NCBI RefSeq assembly: GCF_910594005.1
Contig: NC_057829.1
Coordinates: forward strand, 58,511,001-58,575,000
Direction: 5' to 3'
DNA: 64,000 nucleotides
Source: Cervus elaphus
Taxonomy: Eukaryota; Chordata; Mammalia; Artiodactyla; Cervidae
Shown here: in pieces, positions 11,445-23,770 of the stretch
Layout: each line of letters starts with the position of its first letter
Position numbering within the stretch: position 1 is the stretch's first letter
Notes under the pieces: model-generated
What the model saw: the letters and a program-made list of their open reading frames with translations, nothing else
Told to the model about the DNA's origin: nothing
The model's database searches: none
Position numbers and translations under genes: made by a program

Positions 11445-11630
11445 AACACTGCCTGGCTTTGAAAAGTAGATCTTTCACTTACTAGCTACGCAATCTTGGA
11501 CAAATTACACCCCTATGTCTCAACTTTTTCATCTATAAAATGGGGCTAATGATTCAATGAGGCAATGCCTGTAAAGAGTTAGCTCAGGGCCTGATAAACA
11601 GCAAATAACCATTAGCTCCTACTGGTGTCA
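11445..11630 (+). repeat. MIR SINE
   Basis: 'CTTACTAGCTACGCAATCTT', 'CATCTATAAAATGGGGCTAA' and 'TAGCTCAGGGCCTGATAAAC' follow the MIR consensus in + orientation. Confidence 0.85.
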
Positions 11631-11639
11631 CCCTTGTTC

Positions 11640-12229
11640 CTTTGTCACAGATTAACTCAGTGGCATCATAGTAACCTTAACGTACTGAAGACTGCTTAAC
11701 TTTCCACCAATGCATAATACAACATAAAAGCACACACTTTATAAATCTTAGTTTTAAGAATGGGCCCTCCTTCTCTGAAATCAAAATAGGAAAATGTGTG
11801 GCTGTGTGGTTCATGTAAAAGATGACATGATGACTCTCTGGAGGATTTTTACCCAGCAGATATGACACTATATCTGTGGCAGAAACCATCTGATCCAAGG
11901 CTTAAACACAGAGCATCCTGAGAAAATAGTGTAGAAAGATAATAAGTCCATGGCTGGATGAAAGAAGTACAGAATAAGGCTGACAAGACAGGAAGGTGAT
12001 GGTGATGGAGGGCCTTGAATGCCAGGTTGAACAGTAAATGAATTGCAAGGCCATAGGATTTAGAGACCCATAGCCTGGGTGTGAATATTTGGCCTCATAC
12101 TAAGTAAACAGTGACATTCAAATTTTTCTAAATATGACACACAGTAAGAAAAATGGTTTATTTTGTTCCAGCACAAACACACACACTCACTCACTCACAC
12201 ACGTGCTCATATACATATACTCTTGAATC
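11640..12229. other. mostly unassigned; ancient-repeat piece and CA-rich tract
   Basis: About 11,930-12,080 resembles the ancient L2/MER-type repeat ('GATGGAGGGCCTTGAATGCC'). A short ACACAC/CACT-rich tract lies at 12,174-12,203. I see nothing else. Confidence 0.4.
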
Positions 12230-12245
12230 AAAGGTTAATGAAACA

Positions 12246-12946
12246 AGTCTATTTTCTATGTCTATGTCTCTATTTCTGCCCTACTAATAGGTTCATCAGT
12301 ACCATTTTTCTGGATGCCATTTATATGTTAACATACAATATTTGTTTTTTTTGTTTCTGACTTACTTCACTCTGTACAATAGGCTCTAGGTTCATCCACC
12401 TCACTAGAACTGACTCAAATGTATTTCTTTTCACAGCTGAGTAATATTCCATAGTGTATATATGTAACCATAACCTATTTATCTATCCATCTGTCGACAG
12501 ACATCTAGGTTGCTTCCATGTCCAAGCTTAAATAGTGCTACAATGAACACTGGGGTACATGCATCTTTTTCAATTATGGTTTTGTTAGGATATATGCACA
12601 ATAGTGGGATTGCTAAGTCACATGGTAGAGACATAGACATAGAAAATAGAATTGTGGACACAGTTGGCGAAGGAGAGGGTAGGACAAATTAAGAGAGCAG
12701 CACTGAAACATATTTCTTACCATATGTAAAATAGATAGCTAGTAAGAAGTTGCTGTATAACACAGGGAACTCAACTCAGTACTCTGTAACAACCTAGAGG
12801 GGTGGGATGGGGTAGAAGGTGGGAAGAGGGAGAGGACATGTGTATACACGTGACTGACTCACGTTGTTGTATGACAGAAACCTACACAGCATTGTGAGGC
12901 AATTATCCTTCAATTAAAAATAAATTTTAAAAATGTTAAATCACAA
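12246..12946. mobile_element. L1 with 5' inversion (twin priming) and 16-bp target duplication
   Basis: The left part (12,246 to about 12,626) is L1 in minus orientation: 'CATCTAGGTTGCTTCCATGT' and the antisense of the ORF2 C-terminus. The right part (from about 12,627 to 12,946) is the L1 3' UTR in plus orientation with an A-rich tail. The whole composite is bracketed by a perfect AAAGGTTAATGAAACA at 12,230-12,245 and 12,947-12,962. One duplication around two opposite segments shows a single insertion with 5' inversion rather than two insertions. Confidence 0.92.
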
Positions 12947-13089
12947 AAAGGTTAATGAAACAGCTCCTACCCTTAATATGCATGATGTAGTCTGATGTTT
13001 TCTCTTCTATTTTATCTCATTTCTTAAAGCTGCTAGCCATGGCCATTCAATTGATCTCATGACCCATTAATGAGCTGCATCCTACAGCT

Positions 13090-13235
13090 GAACTAGAGAA
13101 AAATTACTTCATATCTCTGAACTTTAGATACTTACTATGAAGAGATGATGCCAATATTATAGAGTTAGGGATTAAAAAAGACATACTATGTAAAGCACCT
13201 AATATGGTGATTGATACATAACACATACTCAGTGA
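13090..13235 (+). repeat. MIR SINE
   Basis: 'AAATTACTTCATATCTCTGA' through 'TATGTAAAGCACCTAATATG' to 'ACATACTCAGTGAG' follows MIR in + orientation, strongly diverged. Confidence 0.6.
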
Positions 13236-14029
13236 GTAGCAGTTGAAAATATTTTTGCAATTAATTGATGGAGGTGGAGAGAAATATTTTGAGGAGTTAA
13301 AGGTTTCTGGAAATTGTAAGCCTAGTGACCAGGAAAAATTGTGTAGTGACATCAGTTGGGTAAGAAGATGGTATAAGGCTGACGGGGAGATACCTAAGGT
13401 TTTGTTGCATGGCTTCATTTTTGCTTTCATTTCTGACTATAAAAATCATACCTGATCAATATACAGTTTGGTTTTTGTATTTTGTTTATAATACCTTAAC
13501 TCTCAAAAGTCTAAAATATTTATGTATTTTAAATGTTCACTAAAATTCCTTTCAATGCTTTTAGACTTAGAAAGCATTTTCCCACAATTGGACAAGCAAA
13601 ATATTCACCTCCACTTTATTACTTCCCTATGTTAATGATTTCACTTTAACGTTCAGTTATTAATTCCTTGAAATGTACTTGATATGTATATGAGGTGAGG
13701 TTCTTGATAGTTTTAGCCAGTCAATTTTCCTAAGGCATTATTTAATAAACCATCCCTTTCATACTGACTTATTGCATTTATCTTAATGTTTATTATACCT
13801 ATGTATATTATATATATGCATGTATGTCTTTTGGGGTTATTTTCAAATCCTTCATTTCTATCATTCTGTTCAGTTTATACTTGTGCTCATACTATTCATT
13901 TTTTCTTTTAGTGGTATTGAGAAATTTTTCTAGCTCAGGAAGTACAGAAAGTAATAAACACTATGTAACCACCTTTCAGAATCAACAAATATTATATTTG
14001 CTTCACATATTTTTTAAACTAATAAATTT
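13236..14029. other. unassigned; old L1-like stretch inside
   Basis: About 13,600-13,800 resembles antisense L1M ORF2 ('GAGGTGAGGTTCTTGATAG', 'TTTAATAAACCATCCCTTTC'). The rest is AT-rich with no recognised feature. Confidence 0.4.
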
Positions 14030-14724
14030 TATTTTTTAGAGCAAATTTAGGTTCACAGCAAAACTGAACAGGAAGTACAGAGGGTTCCCCTAAACACCCT
14101 GTCCTCACACATACACAGTGCCTTCTCCGTTATCAACATGCTGCCTCAGAGGAGTACATTTGTTAATTGATGACTCATATTGATACATCATCATTGCTCA
14201 AAGTCCACAGTTTACATTAGGGTTCACCTTTGGTACTGTACATTCTATGTGTCTTGATAAACATACCAGGCCATGTATTCACCGCTGTAGTATCATGTGG
14301 AATAATTCAGCTGCCCTAAAAGTCCTCTGTGCCCCAACTATTCATCCCTTCCTCCCACCTAACCTCTGGTAAACACTGATCTTGTTACTGCCTTCACAAC
14401 TTGACTTTTGCAGAATGTCATATATTAATAGCTGGAATCACACAGCAGGTAGTCTTTTCAGATTGACTTCTTTCACTTAGTAATGTGCATTTAAGGTTCC
14501 TCCAAATCTTTTCATGGCTTGAGAGTTCATTTCTTTTTAGCACTAAAACACATCTCTTTGTCTGACTATACCACAGGTTATTTATTCATTCACTTATTGA
14601 AAATATCTTGGCTATTATCAAGTTTTCTTAACTATGAATAAAGATTCTATAAACATTGATGTGCAGCTTTTTATGTGGACATAAGTTCTCATTTTATTTT
14701 GGTATACACCAAGGAGTCCAGTGA

Positions 14725-14937
14725 CCTTCCCTGTTGGCTCAGTGGTAAAAAATCCACCTGCCAATGCAGGAGATGCAGGTTCCATCCCAGGGTTGGGATG
14801 ATCCCCTGGAGAAGGAAATGGCAATCCACTCCAGTATTCTTGCCTGGGAAATTCTATGGACAGAGGAGCCTGGCGGGCTATATACAGTCCATGGGGTTGC
14901 AAAAGAGTTGGACATGACTGAGCAACTAAGCAACAAC
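14725..14937 (+). mobile_element. Bov-tA SINE
   Basis: A tRNA-Glu-like head ('GGCTCAGTGGTAAAAAATCC') is joined to a BovA unit ('GAGAAGGAAATGGCAATCC' to 'GACATGACTGAGCAACTAA'). The diverged flanks 'AGGAGTCCAGTGAC' and 'AGGAAGTACAGTTGC' look like an old target duplication. Confidence 0.92.
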
Positions 14938-15296
14938 AGGAAGTACAGTTGCTGGATTATATAAGAGTATGTTTAGTTTTATAAGAACTGCCAAACTATC
15001 TTCCAAAGTGGCTATACTATTTTGCATTTCTAGTAGCAGTGTTTGAGAGTTTCTGTTGCTCCACATACTCACCAACATTTGATATTGTCAATATTTGGGG
15101 TTTTGGCCACTCTAATAGGTGTGTAGTGGTGTTTCATTGTTTTAATTTGTAATTCCCTAACAATGTATGATGTTGAACATCTTTTCATACAGTTACTTGC
15201 CAATTGTATTTCTTCTTTGGCAAGGTATCTGTTCAGGCCTTTTGCCCATTTTTCAATTGGGTTGTTCATTTCTTATTGCTGCATTTTATTTTATTT

Positions 15297-15789
15297 TTAT
15301 AAAATATCTTTACCTATTTATCTGGCTGCACCAGGTCTTTGTTGCAGTCTGCTAGATCTTTGGTTGCAGCACTGAACTCTTACTTGTGGCATGTGGGATC
15401 TAGTTCCCTGACCAGGGATTGAACCTAGATCCCCTGTGTTGGGAGCACGGAGTCTTAGCTACTGAACCACCAGTTCAGTTCAGTTTAGTTCAGTCGCTCA
15501 GTCATGTCTGACTCTTTGCCACCCCATGGACTGCAGTATGCCAGGCCTCCCTGTTCATCACCAACTCTCGGAACTTGCTCAAACTCATGCATCGAGTTGG
15601 TGATGCCATCCAACCATCTCATCCTCTGTCATCCCATTCTCCTGCCTTCAGTCTTTCCCAGCATCAGGGTCTTTTCCAATGAGTCAGCTCTCTGTATCAG
15701 GTGGCCAAAGTATTGGAGCTTCAGCTTCAGTCCTTCCAAAGAATATTCAGGACTGATTTCCCTTAAGGGACCACCAGGGAAGTCCCTTA
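15297..15789 (-). mobile_element. CHR-2-type SINE split by a BovB
   Basis: The antisense SINE ('TATCTGGCTGCACCAGGTCT' ... 'CCTGACCAGGGATTGAACC' ... 'GAGTCTTAGCTACTGAACC') stops at 15,473. It resumes at 15,768 with 'GGACCACCAGGGAAGTCCC'. It sits inside the L1M fragment. Confidence 0.85.
15474..15767 (-). mobile_element. BovB 3' fragment, about 295 bp, with 10-bp target duplication
   Basis: Antisense BovB 3' end, from 'TTCAGTTTAGTTCAGTCGCT' to 'GAATATTCAGGACTGATTTC'. It is flanked by GAACCACCAG (15,464-15,473) and GGACCACCAG (15,768-15,777), both from the host CHR SINE. It is strongly 5'-truncated. Confidence 0.93.
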
Positions 15790-15960
15790 GTGAGTTTTAA
15801 AAACTCTTTGTATATTTTGGATAATATTCCTTTAGCAAATGTGTCTTTTGCAAATATTTTCTCCCAATTTGTGGCTGTCTTCTCATCATTTTGACAGTGT
15901 GTTCTGCAGAGAAGTTTTTAATTTTAATAAAGTCCAGTTCCATATATTTTTAGAAATCAA

Positions 15961-17300
15961 AAACATTACAGATATAATTGAAATGATTTTTATACCCTTC
16001 TCTTTTAGCTCCTTACCTGTCTAGAGGCAAATCCCTATCATGAAGTTAGTGTGCACACATCTTATCCATGTTTTCAATACTTGCATTTCACATATGCCCG
16101 TAAACCAGTTATTATCTTATTTTGTTTGTTTGTTTGTTTACAGCAATGCTATCATACTGTAAAAGTCATTCTGTAATTTTTCTTTTTCACTCAAAATTAT
16201 ATTTTTGAGATATATCCATGTTTAAACTGACAAGTCTAGTTTATTCACATAAGCTATTGTACAGCATTTGGTCACGAGTAAACAAAAGCAAATGTGTTAG
16301 TGTATTCACCAACAAACATTCATATATTCAGGCTTGTTTCAATTAATTTTGGTAATTAACAACAAGCTGCAAAGAAATTATAGTACGTCTCTTTATGTAT
16401 ATATGCAGAACTTTCTCTGTATAGACACAGATGTGGAATTGGAGCAGATGTTGTCTAATGACTCTTAAAAGAGGTGGTACTCATTTATATTCTCAGCAAC
16501 AGTATAATTCTAACATTTATTCTTGCCAGACTTTAAAACTTTTTCAGTCAAGTAGCTGAGATAGCTTTTTTATGTAAAAAGTATCTCATTTTAAAATGTT
16601 TTTATTTTTTCCAGACTATAAATAAGGTTTATATTTTCCATAAATTACCTGTTCATATCATTTGCCCATTTTCTATTTTTCCTTCTGATTTCAAGACAGC
16701 CTTTAAAAGACACTAATGATTTTATTGGTTATTACGTTGCAACTTTTTTCTTTCAATCTTCAGATTTTGTTTTACCTTTGTTAAAGACACCTGTTGTTAT
16801 ATGTTTGGGCATCCCTTGTGGCTCAGTGGTGAAGAATCCTCCTGTAATGCAGGAGACACAGGAGATTTGGGTTCGATCCCTGGGTCGAGAAGATCCCCTG
16901 GAGAAGGAAATGGCAACCCACTCCAGTATTCTTGCCTGGAGAATCCCATGGACAGAGGATCCTGGAGGGCTACAATTCATACGATCAGAGTTGAACACGA
17001 CTGAAGTGACTTAGCACATGGTTATGTAGGTTATATGATTAAAGCCAAATTTACCGTTTTTCTCTTACTCCTTAGCTTTTTTAAGAACCTCATCAAAGAA
17101 CTCCTTTTCTACTCTGAGACCACAGAGAACTTATCCTATAATTTTGTCTAAAAGTTTCTATATTTGGTAGAGCACATCCCTTTCCTTTACTGTTTCAGAG
17201 TCATCTTGGCTATGGCATAGTCCTTTAGATACCCAGGAAAATGATCACTTCATCTAAAAGAAGAAGTAAACTAGGATTGGCCTCATGCATGAAGATACAT
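15961..17300 (-). repeat. old L1 (L1M/HAL1-like) fragments hosting a Bov-tA
   Basis: AT-rich antisense L1-like sequence ('TGATTTCAAGACAGCC', 'CCTGTTCATATCATTTGCCC', 'CATCTTGGCTATGGCATAG'). Boundaries are approximate and the subfamily is uncertain. Confidence 0.5.
16804..17029 (+). mobile_element. Bov-tA SINE
   Basis: Head 'GGCTCAGTGGTGAAGAATCC' with B box 'GGTTCGATCCC', then a full BovA unit ending 'GACTGAAGTGACTTAGC'. The short flanks GTTATATG (16,796-16,803 and 17,030-17,037) are a possible target duplication. Confidence 0.92.
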
Positions 17301-17308
17301 GAAGCAGG

Positions 17309-17519
17309 CATGCATGCTCTGTCACTAAGTCGTGTTTGACTCTTTTTCAACCCCATGAACTGTAACCCGCCAGGCTCCTCTGCCATGGGATTTCCCAGGC
17401 AAGAATACTGGAGTGGGTTGCTGTTTCCTTCCCCAGGGGCTCTTCCGTACCCAGGGATGCAACTCGAACCTTCTGCATTGGCAGGCAGATTCTTTTCCAC
17501 TGAATCACAAGGGGAGCCC
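17309..17519 (-). mobile_element. Bov-tA SINE
   Basis: Reverse-complement Bov-tA, from 'GTCACTAAGTCGTGTTTGAC' to the antisense tRNA head 'CTGAATCACAAGGGGAGCCC'. Confidence 0.92.
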
Positions 17520-17889
17520 TCATCTCTGGATTAAACAGAGTTAAAAAGTTATTTATTTGGGATTTCTCATAATTTTTAGTATGTTACTGTCAATTGTAAA
17601 CCTCCAGCATTTTAAAATATATTTGCCCACAGAGACTCTTTACATTGATTAAATAGTAGCAGGTGAAAATACTTTGAAAATACCATACTAAAACTTTTTT
17701 TGTGTAAGGATTCATTGATAAGTACTCCATTAAATTATAAGCTTTATGAAGGTAGAGATTATGTCACTCCTTCCCAGTCACTGTTGTTTTCCTAGTACTT
17801 TACACAATTCCTACACTAAAAGTCACTCAGTAAACATTTAATCAATTAATTACCTACTTTCATTTTTTTCAATGACTATTGTGTTAGTA

Positions 17890-18330
17890 TTCTCAGTTAT
17901 AAGTAACAGAAACTAACTTAGGCAAGAAAGCAATTTACCAAAAGGAATTTGAGTAACTTGCAGAATTGTTGAGAGCTGGATAGTCAGCCTCAAAACTAGG
18001 CTTCCAAGAATAATGCCCCAAATAATTTCCCAGGCACTGGAAGCTATAAGTTAGCATCACTGCCAGGAACTCAACTTTTCGGGAATTCCATCTGCTACCA
18101 GCACTGAAGCCACCTTGGCACCAATTTTCCAGCTTTACAGATGCCCCCAAAAGTTTAGTTTACTTGCTCTCATTGTTGCCAGCAAAATGTATTCTGTATA
18201 GAATTTGTCTTCAAATTGTTCACTTTTGAATCTAAGTCTCTCACACATATGCCTGACCGATGATGCCAGGTAACTGGTCACTGCCCCAGCTGCAATGGAG
18301 GCTGGAGCAAACATGGTTTATAGCTAATAA
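17890..18330. repeat. ancient repeat, family not named
   Basis: 'CAGTTATAAGTAACAGAAAC' followed by a Cys/Ser-coding-like but non-open stretch matches an old mammalian consensus ('AAGTAACAGAAA...CAAGAAAGCAATTTA'). A related copy may lie at about 51,520-51,940. Confidence 0.35.
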
Positions 18331-18499
18331 CTTGGGAAAACAAGAATTGTAAGGAAGAAATTTCTGAACCCAGCAATGGTATTCCAAAGGAAAGAAAGAC
18401 TTTTCTACTTTTTTGATTAATTGTGGTAAAATAATTTCTCAGAATATTATCAATTTAAGGTAGATTTTTAAAAATTGGTTAGCTTAAACTTTATTATGG

Positions 18500-18701
18500 T
18501 CTTCCCAGGTGGCACTAGTGGTAAAGAATCCACCTGCCAATGCAGGAGATGCAAGAGATAGGGGTTCAATCCCTGGAGCAGGAGATGGCAAACCACTCCA
18601 GTATCCTTGCCTGGAGAATTCCACGGACAGAGGAGCCTGGTGGGCTACAGTCCATAGGTTGCAGAGGCAGATACAACTGGGCACAGCATAGCAACAGGAA
18701 C
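18500..18701 (+). mobile_element. Bov-tA SINE with 14-bp target duplication
   Basis: tRNA head plus BovA, flanked by AAACTTTATTATGG (18,486-18,499) and AAACTTTATCATGG (18,702-18,715), one mismatch. Confidence 0.94.
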
Positions 18702-18719
18702 AAACTTTATCATGGTATT

Positions 18720-19440
18720 CTTTTATAATTGAAAGTGTCACACATCTATTATAGTGTTCTGTTTCCCTTTTATAATTTTGTTAGTGTTTTTATTCTTGAT
18801 TATGTTTTACAGAAGTGTTACTTTGTTTTAATGCTCCCCTCAAAGGCATTTTATATTTTCCAAAGAACCAGCTCTTAGATTTAACTTCTAGTTGGTTAGG
18901 TTTTCATTTTTACTTTCTTTTTTTTTTTTTAATTTTATTTTTCTTGGAATTGTTTTTGGCATTTTTTTTTACATTTGAATTCTCAGTTCATATATTTTTA
19001 TACTTTCTTGTTTAATAATAAAAACATTTAAAGATGCACATTTGCCTTTAATTACTGATTTAGCCACATCTCATAAATTTAGATTATGTAATATTCTCAT
19101 TTTTGTCATATTCCAAGAAATCTACAATTATCATTTATATTTCTTATGTGACCCAATCATTATTTAGAAGAACATGGTTTAACTGTTGAGCAGTTGATGT
19201 TTTTGGTTAAAAATATTTAATATTAACTTCTAGTTTTCTTGCATTTTAGTCAGAGAATATAGCTCATAAATTTCCTGGAATTTCTTGAGATTTTCTTGGC
19301 CCATTCTTATAAATGCCCATGGAATTCAGAAGAGAAGATATCTATTCTCTATGTGCAGGTTGTAAATGTTGTTAAAAGTAATTTAGACTCTGTTTTCCCA
19401 ACTTTCTTCATTATATTAGTAAAATCTATACCTAAGTAAT
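18720..19440 (-). repeat. old L1 ORF2 fragment
   Basis: Antisense L1 ORF2 phrases such as 'CCAAAGAACCAGCTCTTAGA' and 'TTGCATTTTAGTCAGAGAA' are visible. A T-rich run lies at 18,917-18,931. Heavily decayed. Confidence 0.55.
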
Positions 19441-19869
19441 GAATAAAATCAGGCCTAGAGAACTGTTATAAAAACAAGTCACCTGAACAAGCCATGTTAG
19501 TGGGAGAGACAGTGTTTTAGAGAAAAGAGAAGAGATCGAAAGGATATGGGAAGGGCTGGGAGAGCAGAAGGAAAGGTAGGCAGAGGAGAAAGGAAGAGTC
19601 AGAAGAGCAACTCGGACTTTTGAGAAAGTACAGTTGCCCAGGAGGGCAAGTGTGGAGCACATTTTACACACACAGAGCTACGGCTGATGGAGATGTTCTT
19701 TCAAACACTGCTTGCAACGTCTTTGTCAGGTTGGGAAGCTGCCCCTAGAACATAAGAATGAAGATAAAGAAGTGCCAGCCTAAGAGAAACAAGTGGAGGA
19801 TGGATGCTAGAGGGAAATAAGCAGTGTCTTCCACCCTCCCTCACTTCCTATACTTCCTTTACTCACTTC
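19441..19869. other. no recognised feature
   Basis: Purine-rich, unique-looking intergenic sequence. No repeat or gene recognised. Confidence 0.4.
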
Positions 19870-20160
19870 CTTTACTCCAGTGTTACCTCTCAAAGAAGTC
19901 TTTCCTGAGACATTCTATTTAAAATTGCAATCCTCTCCAAGACCTGCAGCACTCTGTCTTTTATCCTTGCTTTACTTTTCTCAAGCATTCATCACCTTCT
20001 ACTATACTACATGCTTTACTTTTTACATAGTTTATTGTCTATGGATACCAGAATATAAGCACCATGAAGGCCGGGACTTTGCTGACTATTGTGTTCACTG
20101 TTTGTATCTCTGGTATACAATGCTTGACAAATAGTAGGTGCTCCATACATTTGCATATTG
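19870..20160 (+). repeat. L2 LINE 3' end
   Basis: 'CTCAAAGAAGTCTTTCCTGA', 'AGCACCATGAAGGCCGGGAC' and 'CAAATAGTAGGTGCTCCATA' follow the L2 3' consensus in + orientation. Confidence 0.8.
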
Positions 20161-23100
20161 CAAATGCATATTGCATATCAAAATATATTGATATTTTTGC
20201 ATAAAAGAATCAAAGAAGAGCACAAAGGTAAACAATGGGAGCCGCTGTTATCATTATTATAATTTCTGGCAGAAGGAGTGATTGAGCATGATGATTGTTA
20301 ATAAAAGGATCTGGGAGAGCTGGCAGATAGTAACATGCTAACATTAATGCAGGAGGCATGCAAAGAAACCAAAGAATGAGCTTGCAGAGGGGCTTGCACA
20401 GCTAATCAGCATCAAGATACCAGTTGGAGAATCAGTGAACAAATTAATAGCCAGTGAAAACCTGCTCCATGTCATCTACTCTTCACAGGTGACCAGTCTG
20501 ATGATCTATAGATAATTCATAGCTCTTGGGATCACCCAGGAGCCATGGTCATTTTCCTAGTGACTTACTTCAATTAAGTTTGTAGAAAAGATGATTTTTT
20601 CAAAAGACTATTATTTTCCTTTGAATTCCACAACCATACCAGAGTTCTCTTCAACATTGTGGCCATTTAGAATGATATCAAACTTTAAAACCTACCTCTT
20701 GAGAAGTCTCTTGCCCCAAAGTCTATGCTTCGGGATTCCAGGAGAGTTAAATTGTTTTTTTTAATTGTGTTTCTATAATTTTTAGCTATGGCTCCTTGAG
20801 ATGATTTGAGCTACCTCTGCCTTTTACGGATAGCAACTGAACCAGATATTACAATGAGATTCCAGAAATATTTCAAGGGAACAAAAAATGGATGGACTTT
20901 CTGTCAAAACACCAAGACATCTGCAATATTCAAAGGAGATCACAGTTTTTAAATACCATACATATAAATGAAAATTAAGTTCTGAGTTTTATTTCTTTAA
21001 TCTAAGTGCTTCGCATAGAGTAACTCGCTTAAGCCCTCACAGCCACTGTGAAGGGCAGGTATAGTTTACAGAAGAGGAAAATGAGGCACGAAGAGATAAG
21101 AAACTTGCTCAAGGGCTCACTCACACCTGGGAAGTGGATTAAGGTTATCAACTCAAGTGGACTCACACAGGTCTGTGCCCCTAATATTGGCCATGTTGAG
21201 AGATAGATCTCCTCCACCCTCACTCCTATCACCCCACAGAAGTAGAGCTACCTATTGCTCTAACATGCTGGTATTTCCACTAACCTCGAACAGTTTTAGT
21301 ACTTCTACCCTCACATATGAGAAAACTCCGAAAAACTTGTTTTGGGCTCTGTGTCCACTCTCTGAACTCACCAGCCTATTTGCAGACAGCTGGTAAACCC
21401 CATACAGTCTGATGCATAGACTTAGAATGAGAGGAAAGGGCGAGTCCTAAACTCGGGGCCGCCTTGTTCCTTCAGTTCTTCCTTGGCTTCCAAAGCTGAC
21501 CCAAAAGTTAGTTGGCAAATTCCTCTGCTTAGCAATTAGCTACTGTTGAACAAAGATCAATACATTTGTCAATTGTGCCTGTGCTGACTACTCAGTTCCC
21601 AACCTTAAGGTTTGTTTATAAATGGGTTAACTGATGGCTGGCTTGTTGAGTGTGGCAAAGGGCCAATCTTTTCTTCTGTAATATGTGCAGTAGGGGGACT
21701 GCGGCCTCCCACTGGCAGCAACAACCATGAAGTCAGAGACACCCCCTCCCCCCACATAAAAAATTACAGGATGTGAGAGGAAGAAAGTGGGGACATGATT
21801 CCATTTCTTAAAATGATTTTACAACTTAAATTCCCTAGCCCAACGTTTACAGCTTAAATCAATTTCCATCAAATGGAGACCATTATGCAACAAGTTCAAA
21901 AGAGATGTGTGCTTTCTTCTGGAATTTCAAACAAAGATGCACTACATTTAAATAGCTTCCACAGCATTATTTCTTGCAGCTTTTGTTTTTGTTGTTGTTT
22001 TTGACTATGCAAAATGGTCTTGTATACAAAGATGCATAACTCAGTTTATTGAAACTGAATTTTCCATGGAAACCGTCCAGTGCTCCCCCAATTCACAAGC
22101 ACTTTATCTGACCGTCTTTCTTCCTCCAGATAATGGCTGGCAGCAACCCACAGTGTGGAGGTTATACGCTGTACTTTAGAAAAAGTCTTGAATGGAGCCA
22201 TTGTTCCCCTGAGATGGTCTGTGTGTTTCACTGAACAGAGAGCAGGGTGTAAAAAAGGCACCTTGTGTGCAACTGTTGGCGAGGTTGGGGAGTGAATTAA
22301 AATCTCCAGAAAGTCTGGGCAGTGCTGTTCAGAGGAGCAATGAACCCTCTGGAAGCACTGTTAGCTCAGACATTCCAATGCGGTGAGGCAGCCTCAGGGA
22401 CATGGCTCCCTCCAGTCTCATTTAGAGAGGGATGGAGGGGGCGAGCAAAGGACATTGATCTGGACCTGATCTCTTTGCAAAAAATTGGGGAAGGCCTTTT
22501 CCAAGAATGGGGGGTTATTGATGATCACACTCAGATAACTTTCCTGTCTAAGGGACCTAGACTTTCCTTGGTTACTAATAATGAAGTGACTCATTTGGAG
22601 GATTCATGTTAACTGCTTGTGCATCTATCAGTTTGCAACAATCTAATTCCTGTGTGCCTTTTTTTTTTCTTTTTTTTTTAAACAGACAAGCCTTTGAGGG
22701 CTCCAGGTGATTAATGATGTTTGATATTACTAATTCATTAAATGCATTATAAAACCACAATCCAAAACTGTATATTGAATAAAGAGCCTACCTTGTGTAT
22801 TGTCAATAATGCTTCCTTTTTCCTGGAGCCTGAAGCCTCATTCACCTCCTCAGAACGTGCAGGCACAGGGGTTGGGGTCAGTGACTACTTCCTATTCCTC
22901 TAGTACTAAGATCTCCAGCTTTTCACGAACAAAAAGTTTCCTCCATCTTCTGCAGAAGGTCTTTCCACAACCAGCTCTCAAGGAAGGAGGTAATGTTGAT
23001 TTTCATTAAAATCCTAGTGGTGAGAAAACAGCAAAACAGTGTAAGGACCCATGCTGACATACTTTTCTTTAAGGCAGAATTCTTCGGTGCACCCTCCTGT

Positions 23101-23770
23101 GCATTCTTTGCTCCAACCCCTCCTGCGCCTGGAAGCTCAACGGATGGGAGGCCACTTTTAACAGTGACCTGAAAGAAGGGGTCAAACTTGAGCAGCAGGA
23201 AAATGTGTGGGAGGGGGTGGGACCCTTCCAGGTAGAGGTTCAGAGTGGGAGAAACACCATGTCGGGTTCCTACAGTTACGGGAGTTAGTCTGGAAGGCAG
23301 TAGGGAGCTGATGAAGGTTCCTGCACAGATTAAAGTTGCAGAAGAGGAAGGACAACATGGTTGCGGTGTGAGGGAGTACAAGGAGTGGACAAGTGACTGA
23401 ATGTAGGAGGAGAGGTCATAACTATGGAACGGGTTGGTCCATTAAAATAGGTGAAGAGGGACAGGGATTTAGGGGAGGGAGCGGGGTGTGATAATTCGAT
23501 TTTTTTCCAGGTCTCTGGCTCTCTTGACTGCTAGTTGGGTATAAAAACCACCTCAACGGCCAGGGAGGGCTCGGTGCAGAGGCTGCAGTTTCTGGCAGCG
23601 CCGAACACCTCCTGCTTGCCTCAGCAACGAAAGACACTAGATTTGGAGTCCACAGACCTGGAGGCCACTATTTGGATGGTCACTACACACCGCAGCCTGG
23701 CGCAGCACCGGGCACTGTGGTGCTCAATAATAAATCGCTGTTGGATGAGTGACGGAACACATTGGAGACT
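20161..23770. other. repeat-poor block upstream of the PLCE1 promoter
   Basis: Apart from a MIR (about 21,000-21,150) I recognise no transposable element in about 3.6 kb ending just before the CpG island. No ORF here has a domain or splice framing. A T/C-rich tract lies at 22,660-22,680. Such depletion can mark conserved regulatory DNA, but conservation cannot be judged from one sequence. Confidence 0.45.
21000..21150 (-). repeat. MIR SINE
   Basis: 'GTTTACAGAAGAGGAAAATG' and 'AAGAAACTTGCTCAAGGGCT' are antisense MIR core. Confidence 0.75.

Larger units (their letters stand above)
14030..15960 (-). repeat. old L1M fragment hosting a Bov-tA and a CHR-2/BovB nest
   Basis: Antisense L1M can be followed from its 3' UTR ('GGTTCACAGCAAAACTGAAC') through 'AACTGCCAAACTATCTTCCA' to 'TTGTGGCTGTCTTCTCATC'. 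Younger elements at 14,725-14,937 and about 15,297-15,789 split it. The ORF2 tail on the minus strand at 15,269-15,069 reads NRYLAKEEIQLASNCMKRCS, with no functional frame. Confidence 0.75.

Noticed and set aside
22923..23381. 152-codon minus-strand frame near the promoter
   Set aside because: No domain and no conserved-looking motif; likely chance.
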